Of a DNA stretch of 64,000 bases, positions 37,234 through 46,711 are shown piece after piece. Position 1 is the stretch's first letter. Every line of letters begins with the position of its first letter. A program made the position numbers and the translations under genes. The stretch is from an uncultured Prevotellaceae bacterium (lineage in GTDB: Bacteria > Bacteroidota > Bacteroidia > Bacteroidales > Bacteroidaceae): NCBI GenBank assembly GCA_949299545.1, contig CASGAM010000026.1, positions 1-64,000 of the forward strand, written 5' to 3'. The notes below the pieces were generated by a model. The model made no database searches, was not told where the DNA came from, and saw only the letters and a list, made by a program, of their open reading frames with translations.

Positions 37234-37839
37234 ATGAAAAGAACACTTCTGTCTCTCTTGACCTTTTATGTTTTCCTGTGCCTTTTCAACGCAGACATTG
37301 TTCGAGCCGAGACATCTTATGTTTCTTTCCGGCCTGTTGGAAATGCATTCTGTCTGGCTGATGGAGACCGTGCAGCCACCGTTTATGCGGATACGGCCGA
37401 TTGGAAAGGTGTCCTGATGGCAGCCGGCAAGCAGACGGTTTGTATCGGCATATTGCCGACACAGGATGTGATGCCTGCCCGCGGATTGCGGCTGGCATAC
37501 GGCGTGGATGACGAAACACCAATAACGATGGATGCACGGCAGGGACTTCATGATGAGTTTAGAGAATATACGCCGGCAAATTTGAAGGCTTCGCCTACAC
37601 TCAAACCTCTTCCGCCTCGCAACAACAGTCTGGCATTGCTGAAAGGTAACAGGTTCTGCCGCAACGAGGTGTTTGACAATCTCCGTTGGCTGGTGACGGA
37701 ATTTGACGTTGCGGAGCCGGGATTGCATACATTCAAGATTTATATGGTTGACCCTGAAATTGTCTTGGAACAGTTGGTGTTCAATCCGGACAATGCCCAT
37801 CCGAGCTATTTCGGGGCGGTGCCGGTCAGACATGAGTGA
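37234..37839 (+). pseudogene. Internally deleted GH115 alpha-glucuronidase stub
   Basis: 201 residues with a signal peptide ending VRA. Residues 27-60 (AFCLADGDRAATVYADTADW followed by KGVLMAA) align with the N-terminus of the intact GH115 at 51571 (AFPLVTTDGTAALCYDKNEY, then KGVIRA). Residues about 68-201 (LPTQDVMPARGLRLAYGVDD, then HTFKIYMVDPEIVLEQLVFN) align with the GH115 C-terminal beta-sandwich. The roughly 650 residues between, holding the catalytic barrel, are missing, but the frame is intact. It could be a decaying remnant or a small exported beta-sandwich protein. It is promoter-proximal in the enzyme operon, 42 bases before the GH5-GH43 start. Confidence 0.7.
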
Positions 37840-37881
37840 CAAAAGCGTAATAACCTTTTAATGAACATAAAAACACAAAAC

Positions 37882-40800
37882 ATGAAAAACCTTAAATCTT
37901 TATTGCTATGTTTCTTGCTGTTTCCTGCCTTTTCCATGTTGAAAGCGCAGTACGGCGAGATGCCGCCTTTGCATGTGGACGGTAAATATCTGAAGGACCC
38001 GCATGGGAATGTGGTCAACCTGCACGGGGTAATGGATACGCCCAACCCTTATTTCAACAATTACCGATGGGGCAATGTTTGTGACAATACCACCGTCAGG
38101 AAGTGCCGTACTTATTTTGATAAACTCTTTACGGCCATTACAGACACGACACAAGGTGCGTGGTGCAACATCTTCAGATTGCATTTAGATCCGTGTTGGA
38201 CAAACGACCCGAATAAGCCGCAGACCGGTGAGGCAACGGGTGAGGCCAATATCAGCCAATACAGCAGTACGCGATTGAGAAACTATTTGAAGTTGTTGTT
38301 TATTCCGCTGGCCGAGTCGGCGATGGATAAAGGATTGTATGTCGTGATGCGCCCGCCCGGCGTCTGTCCGGAGGTAATCCAGGTAGGTGGCGAGTATCAG
38401 GATTATCTGATGGATGTGTGGGACATTGTCAGTTCCGATGCGTCTGTTCAGAAATATTGCGGTCAGATTTCTTTGGAGCTGGCCAATGAACCGATAACAT
38501 GTCTTGACGCTGAAGGTAAAGAGTCGGCGGCTGCATTACACGATTTCTTCCAACCGATAGTGGACAAAATCCGTTCCAACGGTTATACGGGTATTTTGTG
38601 GATTCCGGGAACAGGTTACCAGTCAAAATATGAAAGTTTTGCGACTCATCCGATAGAAGGCTATAATATAGGATATGCCGTGCATACGTATCCGGGATGG
38701 TATGGCGCTGATGACAATCATTACGACCATGATGCTTTTATCACGCAGTGGGGCAAACAAGTGCCCGTGGCGCAAACCAATCCTATCCTGATTTCAGAGA
38801 CGGACTGGAGTCCGAAGATCGGTGTGGATGATGAAGGAAATATCATAAACCATGGTACATGGGGTACAGCCAGTACGTCAAAGTGGGGCAATGCATTTAA
38901 AGCCTTGCTTGACCATTATGGAAACATCAGTGTGACGTTGACCGGTACGGCCGATTATATCGATATAGATAGTTATATAAACAATAAAGTGGTGGAACCG
39001 GCTTTCGATGGTAATCCGGAGTGTTGTGCCAAGGCGTGTTTCGACTGGTATGCGGAGTATGCCAAAGTAGATTGTCCCCGTCCTGATTTTACTTATCGTC
39101 GGACCGCAGATAACGGCGACGGCACTTTTACCAATCCGATGATTCATGCCGATTTCCCGGATCCCGATATTATCAGAGTGGATGATACCTATTATATGGT
39201 GAGTACCACGATGTTTTATTTTCCAGGAGCGACCATCCTGAAATCAAAGGATCTGGTTAACTGGGAATATTGTGCGAACCCGTTGCAGCAGATTAGTGAC
39301 TCGGATCCCTATAACCTGGTCGGTGGGCTTAACCATTATTCCAAAGGACAATGGGCGGCAAGTCTGAAGTATCATGAGGGCCTGTTCTATCTCCATTTTA
39401 TAGCTTACGACCATGAAAGTGTGCAGGATGGCGGCGGTTTCTTGTTGACGACTGCTGATCCGGAAGGCAAATGGGAAATGCGCAAGCTGGATGGTTTCTA
39501 CTATGATGCAGGCCTGTTGTTTGACGGTTCTGATATTTATGTTGCCCATGGTATCGGAGAAATCAGTGTGACGCAGTTGGATGAGGACTTCAAGGCGATA
39601 AAGACCGAGAAAGTGATTACGGTGGGCAACGGTTGTGAAGGCAGCCACATGTATCACATAGGTGATTATTATTATATTTATGCCACTTATGGCGGTACGG
39701 AAGGCAGTCAGACGATTTTCCGTTCGACATCACCCTTTGGACCTTACGAGGAACATGAGGGACGGATTTTTGAGAAACAGCACATCCATCAGGGCGGTTT
39801 GGTACAGACGCAGACCGGCGAGTGGTGGACAATCCTGTTCAAGGATGCCGGTACGATAGGGCGTATTCCTTATCTGGAGCCTGTCGTGTGGGTTGACGGA
39901 TGGCCGGTACTCGGTAACAATGGTATCGATGTGAGCCAAAATGGTGCGGCCTATGCAAAACCCAATGTCGGTACTTCTTATCCGATGACTTATTTACCAA
40001 CCAATGACACGTTTACAGAACCGTCGCTCGGATTGCAATGGCAATGGAATCATAATCCGGATGCTGCAAGTTGGTCGTTATTTGAGAATCCGGGTTCGCT
40101 GCGCTTATATACGGCGTCTGTAACGGATGACTTGAAACAGGCTCGTAACATGTTGACACAGCGTATGTTCGCATATGAAGCGGAAGGTGCGGATGTCGGC
40201 AGTTACCGGGACAGTTACGGTACGGCGCGTTTTGATATTTCCGGTATGCAGGAAGGAGATGTTTGCGGTTTGTGCGTGTTCCAGGATCCTTATGGTTATA
40301 TCGGTGTGAAGATGGTAGACGGACAACGGAAACTGGTTTATTACAGAAGCGCTTACGAGGAGAACGGCAGTGTCGTGGCTGCGGAAGAAGTAACAGGCAG
40401 TCCGGTAGACGGGAATGTCATTTATTTGCGTGCCGTGGCTAATTTCGGGACAAACAAAGTGACGTTCTATTACAGTACGGACAACGTTACCTATGTGGCT
40501 TTCGGTAACGAATGGAATATGCGCTACACGCTGAATATTTTTGTCGGCAACCGTTTCGGATTGTTCAACTATGCAACTGCGGAACGCGGGGGATATGTGG
40601 ATATCGACTGGTTCTCTACCGAACCGGATTTCAGCGAAGAGAAATATTATTCAGAAGGAACATTGACCACCTTTACGGAGGATGACCTGACGATGGCATC
40701 GTTGACAATTGCAGATGAGAGCATAGACTTGATGTATGGCGCACGACGCTCTTTGGACATTGTGGCGACTTTCCGTTCAGGACGTGCTGAAAATGTGGCT

Positions 40801-41532
40801 GCCATGTGCCGTTATGAGGTGACGACACCGGGCGTTGTGAATATTGAAAACGGTAGTTTAGTGGCTTTGGCGGATGGTACGACCCAAGTGACAGCCTATT
40901 ATACGGATTTCATGAAGAATACGATGAGCGTGGAATTTACAATCACTGTAGCTACTTTCCCATTGACAAATGAAGGGTTTAATCCTTCTATCTGGGAGAC
41001 AGGTACATTTGACGAATCTACAGGATGCTTGATTACAGGACCGTATGGTTTTGGTGGCTGGCAGTATGATGCGGGCATTGATCTGTCCGGTTATAATTAT
41101 CTGGTGGTGCGTTTGCAGCGTTCTGCCTCTTGTTCTCCGTCTTTCAGATTGTTTGATGCAACCAGTTACTGGTCTACTCCTTATATGTATGATTTGGGGA
41201 CAAAAACAGAAGCCAAGATTGATTTAAGAAATATGGTGAAGTCAGACGGAACGAAGTGTGATCCTTCTCATATCTATATTGCAGGATTCTGGACGATGGG
41301 TGGTTCTCCTGTGTATATCAAGGAAGTGTTCTTGAGCAATGATGGGATAACTCCGGTACCAGTGGCCGTTGAATCTGTTTACGCGGATGAAAGTGATGCC
41401 GACAGGGTGGTTTCGGTTGCTTATTATTCGTTGTCAGGACATATGTCTCTTGTGCCGCAGCCAGGTATCAATATCGTGCGGAAGGTTATGGAAGACGGAA
41501 GTGTACATGTCAGCAAACAACTGTTCCGGTAA
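37882..41532 (+). CDS. GH5-GH43 bifunctional xylan-degrading enzyme
   Basis: 1216 residues from the ATG at 37882; an in-frame ATG at 37861 adds 7 residues before the signal peptide (ending LKAQ). An N-terminal GH5 barrel (to about residue 405) has acid/base Glu in SLELANEP (E203 in this numbering) and nucleophile Glu in ILISETDW (E306). A GH43 propeller follows (ADFPDPDIIRV base, YYDAGLLFDG, GNGCEGSHMY acid), then its C-terminal concanavalin-like domain (WQWNHNPDAASWSL), an Ig-like region, a binding-like module and a sorting-like tail (YYSLSGHMSLVPQPGINIV). The fusion couples backbone cutting with xylosidase or arabinofuranosidase action. It is probably secreted to the surface. GH5 subfamily is not assigned. 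Confidence 0.9.
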   Translation: MKNLKSLLLCFLLFPAFSMLKAQYGEMPPLHVDGKYLKDPHGNVVNLHGVMDTPNPYFNNYRWGNVCDNTTVRKCRTYFDKLFTAITDTTQGAWCNIFRLHLDPCWTNDPNKPQTGEATGEANISQYSSTRLRNYLKLLFIPLAESAMDKGLYVVMRPPGVCPEVIQVGGEYQDYLMDVWDIVSSDASVQKYCGQISLELANEPITCLDAEGKESAAALHDFFQPIVDKIRSNGYTGILWIPGTGYQSKYESFATHPIEGYNIGYAVHTYPGWYGADDNHYDHDAFITQWGKQVPVAQTNPILISETDWSPKIGVDDEGNIINHGTWGTASTSKWGNAFKALLDHYGNISVTLTGTADYIDIDSYINNKVVEPAFDGNPECCAKACFDWYAEYAKVDCPRPDFTYRRTADNGDGTFTNPMIHADFPDPDIIRVDDTYYMVSTTMFYFPGATILKSKDLVNWEYCANPLQQISDSDPYNLVGGLNHYSKGQWAASLKYHEGLFYLHFIAYDHESVQDGGGFLLTTADPEGKWEMRKLDGFYYDAGLLFDGSDIYVAHGIGEISVTQLDEDFKAIKTEKVITVGNGCEGSHMYHIGDYYYIYATYGGTEGSQTIFRSTSPFGPYEEHEGRIFEKQHIHQGGLVQTQTGEWWTILFKDAGTIGRIPYLEPVVWVDGWPVLGNNGIDVSQNGAAYAKPNVGTSYPMTYLPTNDTFTEPSLGLQWQWNHNPDAASWSLFENPGSLRLYTASVTDDLKQARNMLTQRMFAYEAEGADVGSYRDSYGTARFDISGMQEGDVCGLCVFQDPYGYIGVKMVDGQRKLVYYRSAYEENGSVVAAEEVTGSPVDGNVIYLRAVANFGTNKVTFYYSTDNVTYVAFGNEWNMRYTLNIFVGNRFGLFNYATAERGGYVDIDWFSTEPDFSEEKYYSEGTLTTFTEDDLTMASLTIADESIDLMYGARRSLDIVATFRSGRAENVAAMCRYEVTTPGVVNIENGSLVALADGTTQVTAYYTDFMKNTMSVEFTITVATFPLTNEGFNPSIWETGTFDESTGCLITGPYGFGGWQYDAGIDLSGYNYLVVRLQRSASCSPSFRLFDATSYWSTPYMYDLGTKTEAKIDLRNMVKSDGTKCDPSHIYIAGFWTMGGSPVYIKEVFLSNDGITPVPVAVESVYADESDADRVVSVAYYSLSGHMSLVPQPGINIVRKVMEDGSVHVSKQLFR

Positions 41533-41653
41533 GCATCACTTTCATTATCTGATAAGACGATATGTTGGGAGTGTAGGGATTTATAGACAACAGACAATAA
41601 ATATATATACCATGAATGATAATTAATTTAATAATAAAATAAAGATAAGTATT

Positions 41654-42739
41654 ATGAGAATAAACAGACAGTTGTGCCTTTTGGCTTGTATGGCTATCCC
41701 CGTACTGGGATTTGGACAAAAGAATAAATCGTTTTCATTTACGGGAAACCCGATTGTGAAGGATAATTTTACGGCGGATCCGGCTCCGATGGTACATGAT
41801 GGTACGCTCTATCTTTATGTGGGGCATGACGAGGCAAAGGACAATAATAACTACAATATTACGGAATGGCTATGTTATTCCACCAAAGACATGAAGACAT
41901 GGAAAGACCATGGCAGTGTGCTTAAACCGACAGACTTCAGTTGGGGCGTAGGTGAAGCGTGGGCTTCACAGGTCGTCGAGAAGGACGGTAAGTTCTATTA
42001 TTTTACAACGGTTCAGGCCGGTGAACCGTATAACAGTAAAGCTGTCGGAGTGGCTGTCGGTGACAGTCCGACAGGACCTTTTAAGGATGCTATCGGGAAG
42101 CCGCTCATTTCTGATGACATGACACCAAACGGGAGAAGAGGATGGTGGAATGACATTGATCCGACAGTGTTAATTGATGACGATGGAACACCATGGATGA
42201 GCTGGGGTAACGGAACCTGTTTCTTGGTGAAACTGAAACCTAACATGATTGAACTTGACGGGCCGATAGAAATATTGCAGATGCCCCATTATGTTGAAGG
42301 ACCCTGGTTGCACAAGAAAGGCGATTTGTACTATCTGACTTATGCCTCTATGGGCAGAGGCCGTGAAATGATTCATTATGCGACTGCAGAATCAATGGAT
42401 GGTACATGGACTTACAGAGGCGCTTTGACCGGTATGGCGGAGAACAGTTTTACGATTCACCCGGGAATCACCGAGTTTAAAGGACAATGGTATCTGTTTT
42501 ATCATAATGCCACACTGACACTTAATGGTGTAGGCGGTGCTACAGGCCGTCGCAGCGTGTGTGTGGATCGGTTGTATTATTTGCCGGACGGTCAGATGGC
42601 GTATGTTGAACAAACGAAGGAAGGAAGTCTTTTGCCTCCAAAATCAAAGTCTGAAGTGTCTAAGATTGTCAATCCATTTGCTGATGAAAAACCTTCAGTC
42701 GTTAAAAGAACTATAGCGAAACCGGATAAAAAGCAGTAA
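41654..42739 (+). CDS. GH43 alpha-L-arabinofuranosidase-type enzyme
   Basis: 361 residues with a signal peptide (about residues 1-22, ending in VLGFG). A single GH43 propeller has acids in FTADPAPMVHDG (base), NDIDPTVLIDDDG (modulator) and YVEGPWLHKKGD (acid). The sequence is of the arabinoxylan arabinofuranohydrolase type, and its closest relative in the window is the next gene. It has a basic, Lys-rich C-terminus but no accessory domain. The 121-base gap before it is AT-rich with no clear promoter. Likely periplasmic; release of arabinose from xylan oligosaccharides is inferred. Confidence 0.9.
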   Translation: MRINRQLCLLACMAIPVLGFGQKNKSFSFTGNPIVKDNFTADPAPMVHDGTLYLYVGHDEAKDNNNYNITEWLCYSTKDMKTWKDHGSVLKPTDFSWGVGEAWASQVVEKDGKFYYFTTVQAGEPYNSKAVGVAVGDSPTGPFKDAIGKPLISDDMTPNGRRGWWNDIDPTVLIDDDGTPWMSWGNGTCFLVKLKPNMIELDGPIEILQMPHYVEGPWLHKKGDLYYLTYASMGRGREMIHYATAESMDGTWTYRGALTGMAENSFTIHPGITEFKGQWYLFYHNATLTLNGVGGATGRRSVCVDRLYYLPDGQMAYVEQTKEGSLLPPKSKSEVSKIVNPFADEKPSVVKRTIAKPDKKQ

Positions 42740-42768
42740 TCTATAAAGTTATTTTGAATTTTATTGTG

Positions 42769-44121
42769 ATGAAGCGTAATGTATTGTTCATATTTCTGGG
42801 TTGTTTACTGACTGTAGTAAACGCTCAGAATCCCATCATACAGACAAAGTTTACAACTGATCCTGCACCTATGGTGTACAATGATACTCTTTTCCTTTAT
42901 GTAGGTTGCGATGAGAAAGACGCTCCACATAATGCGTATCTGATGCGAGAGTATCGTCTGTACACAACAACGGATATGGTGAACTGGACTGACTGTGGAG
43001 CTGCGCTTCGGACAAGTGATTTCAAATGGTCGGCAGGTGATGCCAGTGCAGCGCAGTGCATTGAGCGTGACGGTAAGTTTTATTGGTACATCTCGTCCCA
43101 GAACAAACATAAACCGGGATCCTCAATCGGTGTGGCCGTGGCTGACAGTCCTTATGGGCCATTCAAAGACGCATTGGGGCATGCTTTGGTTACAAACGAC
43201 ATGACGACACATGCATCTCATAGTTGGGATGATCTTGATCCGACGGTTTTCATTAATGTTGACGGAGAGGCTTGGTTGTATTGGGGCAACGGAGTATGCT
43301 ATAAAGCAAAATTAAAGCGCGATATGGTTACTTTAGATGGTTCCATTGAGGCCATAGACAAGAACGATCGGGCTTTTTTTAAAGGTTTTACAGAAGCGCC
43401 ATGGATATATGAACGCAATGGACATTATTATTTGATTTATGCATCGGGGTTCCCTGAATCCATTCATTACTCTATGGCGAAGGCTGCTGCAGGACCGTGG
43501 AAAGCTCAGGGTGTTGTGATGCCGCTGGAGGGCGAAAGTAATACCAACCATCCCGGTATAATAGATTATAAAGGACATTCATATTTCTTTTATCATAATG
43601 CGGCCTTACCTGGGGGACACAGTTACTGCCGGTCTGTTTGTGTGGAAGAATTTAAGTATAATGCGGACGGGACAATACCCGAGTTGCATATGACGGCAGA
43701 AGGTATCAGAACAGGTGTCGGTACGTTGAATCCTTATAAGCGGACAGAGGCAGAGACAATGGCGTGGTCAAAAGGTGTTACGACGGATGTTTCTGCAGAC
43801 CGAGGCGTGTTTGTTCGTGATATTCATGACGGAGATTTTTTAAAGGTTCGTGACGTGGATTTCGGGCAACAGGGAGCAGCTTCATTTGTTGCTGCGGCTT
43901 CCAGCAGGTATCATGGAGGACAAATAGAACTGAGAATCGACAGTTTGTCGGGTGAACTGTTAGGGACGTTACGTGTCCCATATACCGGTGAATGGGAGAA
44001 CTGGCAAAAATGCTCGGTTAATGTTAAAAAGGTAAAAGGTCTGCATGATTTGTATTTTGTTTTTAAAGGACGGAAACCACACGAATTGTTTCGCTTCGAT
44101 TATTGGAGATTTGACAAGTAG
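42769..44121 (+). CDS. GH43 arabinofuranosidase-type enzyme with CBM6-like module
   Basis: 450 residues from the ATG at 42769; a TTG at 42754 extends the frame but adds only five residues before MKRNVLFIF. The signal peptide ends VNAQ. The GH43 propeller has FTTDPAPMVYND, DDLDPTVFINVDG and FTEAPWIYERNG as catalytic segments. From about residue 320 a CBM6-like beta-sandwich follows (YKRTEAETMAWSKGV start, then GGQIELRIDSLSGELLG). CBM6 modules bind xylan or xylo-oligosaccharides. It starts 29 bases after the preceding paralogous GH43, and the two probably arose by duplication with the CBM gained or lost in one. Confidence 0.9.
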   Translation: MKRNVLFIFLGCLLTVVNAQNPIIQTKFTTDPAPMVYNDTLFLYVGCDEKDAPHNAYLMREYRLYTTTDMVNWTDCGAALRTSDFKWSAGDASAAQCIERDGKFYWYISSQNKHKPGSSIGVAVADSPYGPFKDALGHALVTNDMTTHASHSWDDLDPTVFINVDGEAWLYWGNGVCYKAKLKRDMVTLDGSIEAIDKNDRAFFKGFTEAPWIYERNGHYYLIYASGFPESIHYSMAKAAAGPWKAQGVVMPLEGESNTNHPGIIDYKGHSYFFYHNAALPGGHSYCRSVCVEEFKYNADGTIPELHMTAEGIRTGVGTLNPYKRTEAETMAWSKGVTTDVSADRGVFVRDIHDGDFLKVRDVDFGQQGAASFVAAASSRYHGGQIELRIDSLSGELLGTLRVPYTGEWENWQKCSVNVKKVKGLHDLYFVFKGRKPHELFRFDYWRFDK

Positions 44122-44184
44122 TGATCAATGATTGTTATGATATAAGTTAGAATCAAGATTTTTTTAATTATAAAAATTAATACC

Positions 44185-45813
44185 ATGATGAATAAAAACA
44201 TAATTTTGAAGTTGTCGTTGGGCTTATTGGCCGCGGTTTCCCATTTTTCGTATGTTGAAGCCGTTGAAGTGGCACGGTCTGAGGCCGGTAAGCAGGCGGC
44301 AACTTTTACCAATCCCGTGATGTGGGCCGATCTTCCGGATCCGGATGTTATCCGTGTGGGTGATTATTTTTATATGGTCAGTACGACGATGCATTTGATG
44401 CCGGGTGCGCCTATTATGCGTTCAAAGGATCTGGTTAACTGGGAACTGGTAAGCTACCTTTTTGACAAGTTGACTGATACCCCTAAATATGATATGGAGG
44501 GTGGAACTGTTTATGGCCGTGGACAGTGGGCAACTTCAATCCGTTATCATAAGGGTAAGTTTTATGCTTTATTTTCTCCGAATGATGCACCGTTCCGCTC
44601 ATATATTTATACGACGGATGACCCTGCTAAAGGTTGGAAACTGCATGCAAGAATGAATCATTTTCATGACGCATCGTTGTTTTTTGACGATGACGACCGC
44701 GTGTATGTATTTTCCGGAACAGGGAAGTTGACAGAATTGAAACCGGATTTGACCGGCATCAAGGAAGGAGGCGTGGATGTGACATTGAATGTGCGTGATT
44801 CGGAAGAGAATGGTTTGTTGGAAGGTAGCCGGGCGTTGAAATATAATGGTAAATATTATTTATTGATGATTTCGTGGCCAAATGGCGGAAAACGTCGTCA
44901 GTTATGCTATCGTGCGGACAAGATTACTGGTCCCTATGAGAAGAAGGTCATTCTTTGTGATAACTATGCCGGTTTCCCTTATGTAGGACAAGGAACTATA
45001 GTGGATGATGCAAACGGCAACTGGTATGGCTGGATTTTCCAGGACCGAGGTGCTGTTGGACGTGTGCCGACGCTTTCCCCATGTAAGTGGATTGACGGTT
45101 GGCCTATCATAGGAGACAAGGATGGTCATGTACCTGCCACAATGGAATTACCGCTAGAAGCTCAACCCGAGATTCCTTTGGTGGTCAGTGATGATTTTAG
45201 TAAGAAACAGTTAAAGATTAATTGGCAGTGGAATCATAATCCGGTGGATGAGGCTTGGTCATTGACTGAGCGAAAGGGGTTTTTACGATTGAAGACCAAT
45301 AAAGTTGTTAATAGTGTCTTTGAGGCTCGTAATACGTTGACTCAGCGTATGGAAGGTCCGAAGTGTAGTGGAGTGGTCGTAATGGATATCAAGAATATGA
45401 AGGATGGCGACAGAGCCGGATTTTCAGCCTTCAATGATCATGCTGGTTTGCTTGAAGTTGCAAGAGATGGCAACTCAACGGTTCTTTCCATGAAAGAGGA
45501 AGATGTGAGCTTGGATAATGATAAGCGCGTGACTGGAGTGAAGAGTAAGACTTGTGGCCAAATAGATCTCGGTAAGGCTGAAAAGATATATTTGCGCGTA
45601 GATGCAGATTTCAGATTAGGACATGATCTGGCCACATTCTATTATAGCATGGATGGAAAGCGGTGGACAAAATTAGGCAATGACCTTAAAATGCGTTTTG
45701 ATTTCCGTAAGTTTTTCATGGGGACCAAATTCGGTATTTTCAATTACGCTACAAAAGCGTCCGGTGGCTATGTTGATATAGACAGTTTTAATTATGAAAA
45801 AATAAACAATTGA
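44185..45813 (+). CDS. GH43 beta-xylosidase/arabinofuranosidase with C-terminal beta-sandwich
   Basis: 542 residues with a signal peptide (about residues 1-27, VEA). The propeller's acidic positions are LPDPDVIRVG, FHDASLFFDDDD and GLLEGSRALKY. From about residue 335 the concanavalin-like C-terminal domain typical of GH43 xylosidases follows (INWQWNHNPVDEAWSL, then YVDIDSF). It resembles the GH43 half of the protein at 37882 and the enzyme at 59400, making three members of this subtype in the locus. Two ATG codons in tandem (44185 and 44188) make the exact start uncertain by one residue. Confidence 0.92.
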   Translation: MMNKNIILKLSLGLLAAVSHFSYVEAVEVARSEAGKQAATFTNPVMWADLPDPDVIRVGDYFYMVSTTMHLMPGAPIMRSKDLVNWELVSYLFDKLTDTPKYDMEGGTVYGRGQWATSIRYHKGKFYALFSPNDAPFRSYIYTTDDPAKGWKLHARMNHFHDASLFFDDDDRVYVFSGTGKLTELKPDLTGIKEGGVDVTLNVRDSEENGLLEGSRALKYNGKYYLLMISWPNGGKRRQLCYRADKITGPYEKKVILCDNYAGFPYVGQGTIVDDANGNWYGWIFQDRGAVGRVPTLSPCKWIDGWPIIGDKDGHVPATMELPLEAQPEIPLVVSDDFSKKQLKINWQWNHNPVDEAWSLTERKGFLRLKTNKVVNSVFEARNTLTQRMEGPKCSGVVVMDIKNMKDGDRAGFSAFNDHAGLLEVARDGNSTVLSMKEEDVSLDNDKRVTGVKSKTCGQIDLGKAEKIYLRVDADFRLGHDLATFYYSMDGKRWTKLGNDLKMRFDFRKFFMGTKFGIFNYATKASGGYVDIDSFNYEKINN

Positions 45814-45824
45814 AAGTTATATAA

Positions 45825-46691
<867 letters not shown>

Positions 46692-46711
46692 ATTATGGTT
46701 TTTTTATTTTT

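Noticed and set aside
37102..37842. Open frame of 246 codons on the - strand opposite the GH115 stub
   Set aside because: Its end runs through the + strand terminator and promoter boxes, and the translation matches nothing that I recognise. The + strand frame has a signal peptide and clear GH115 similarity.
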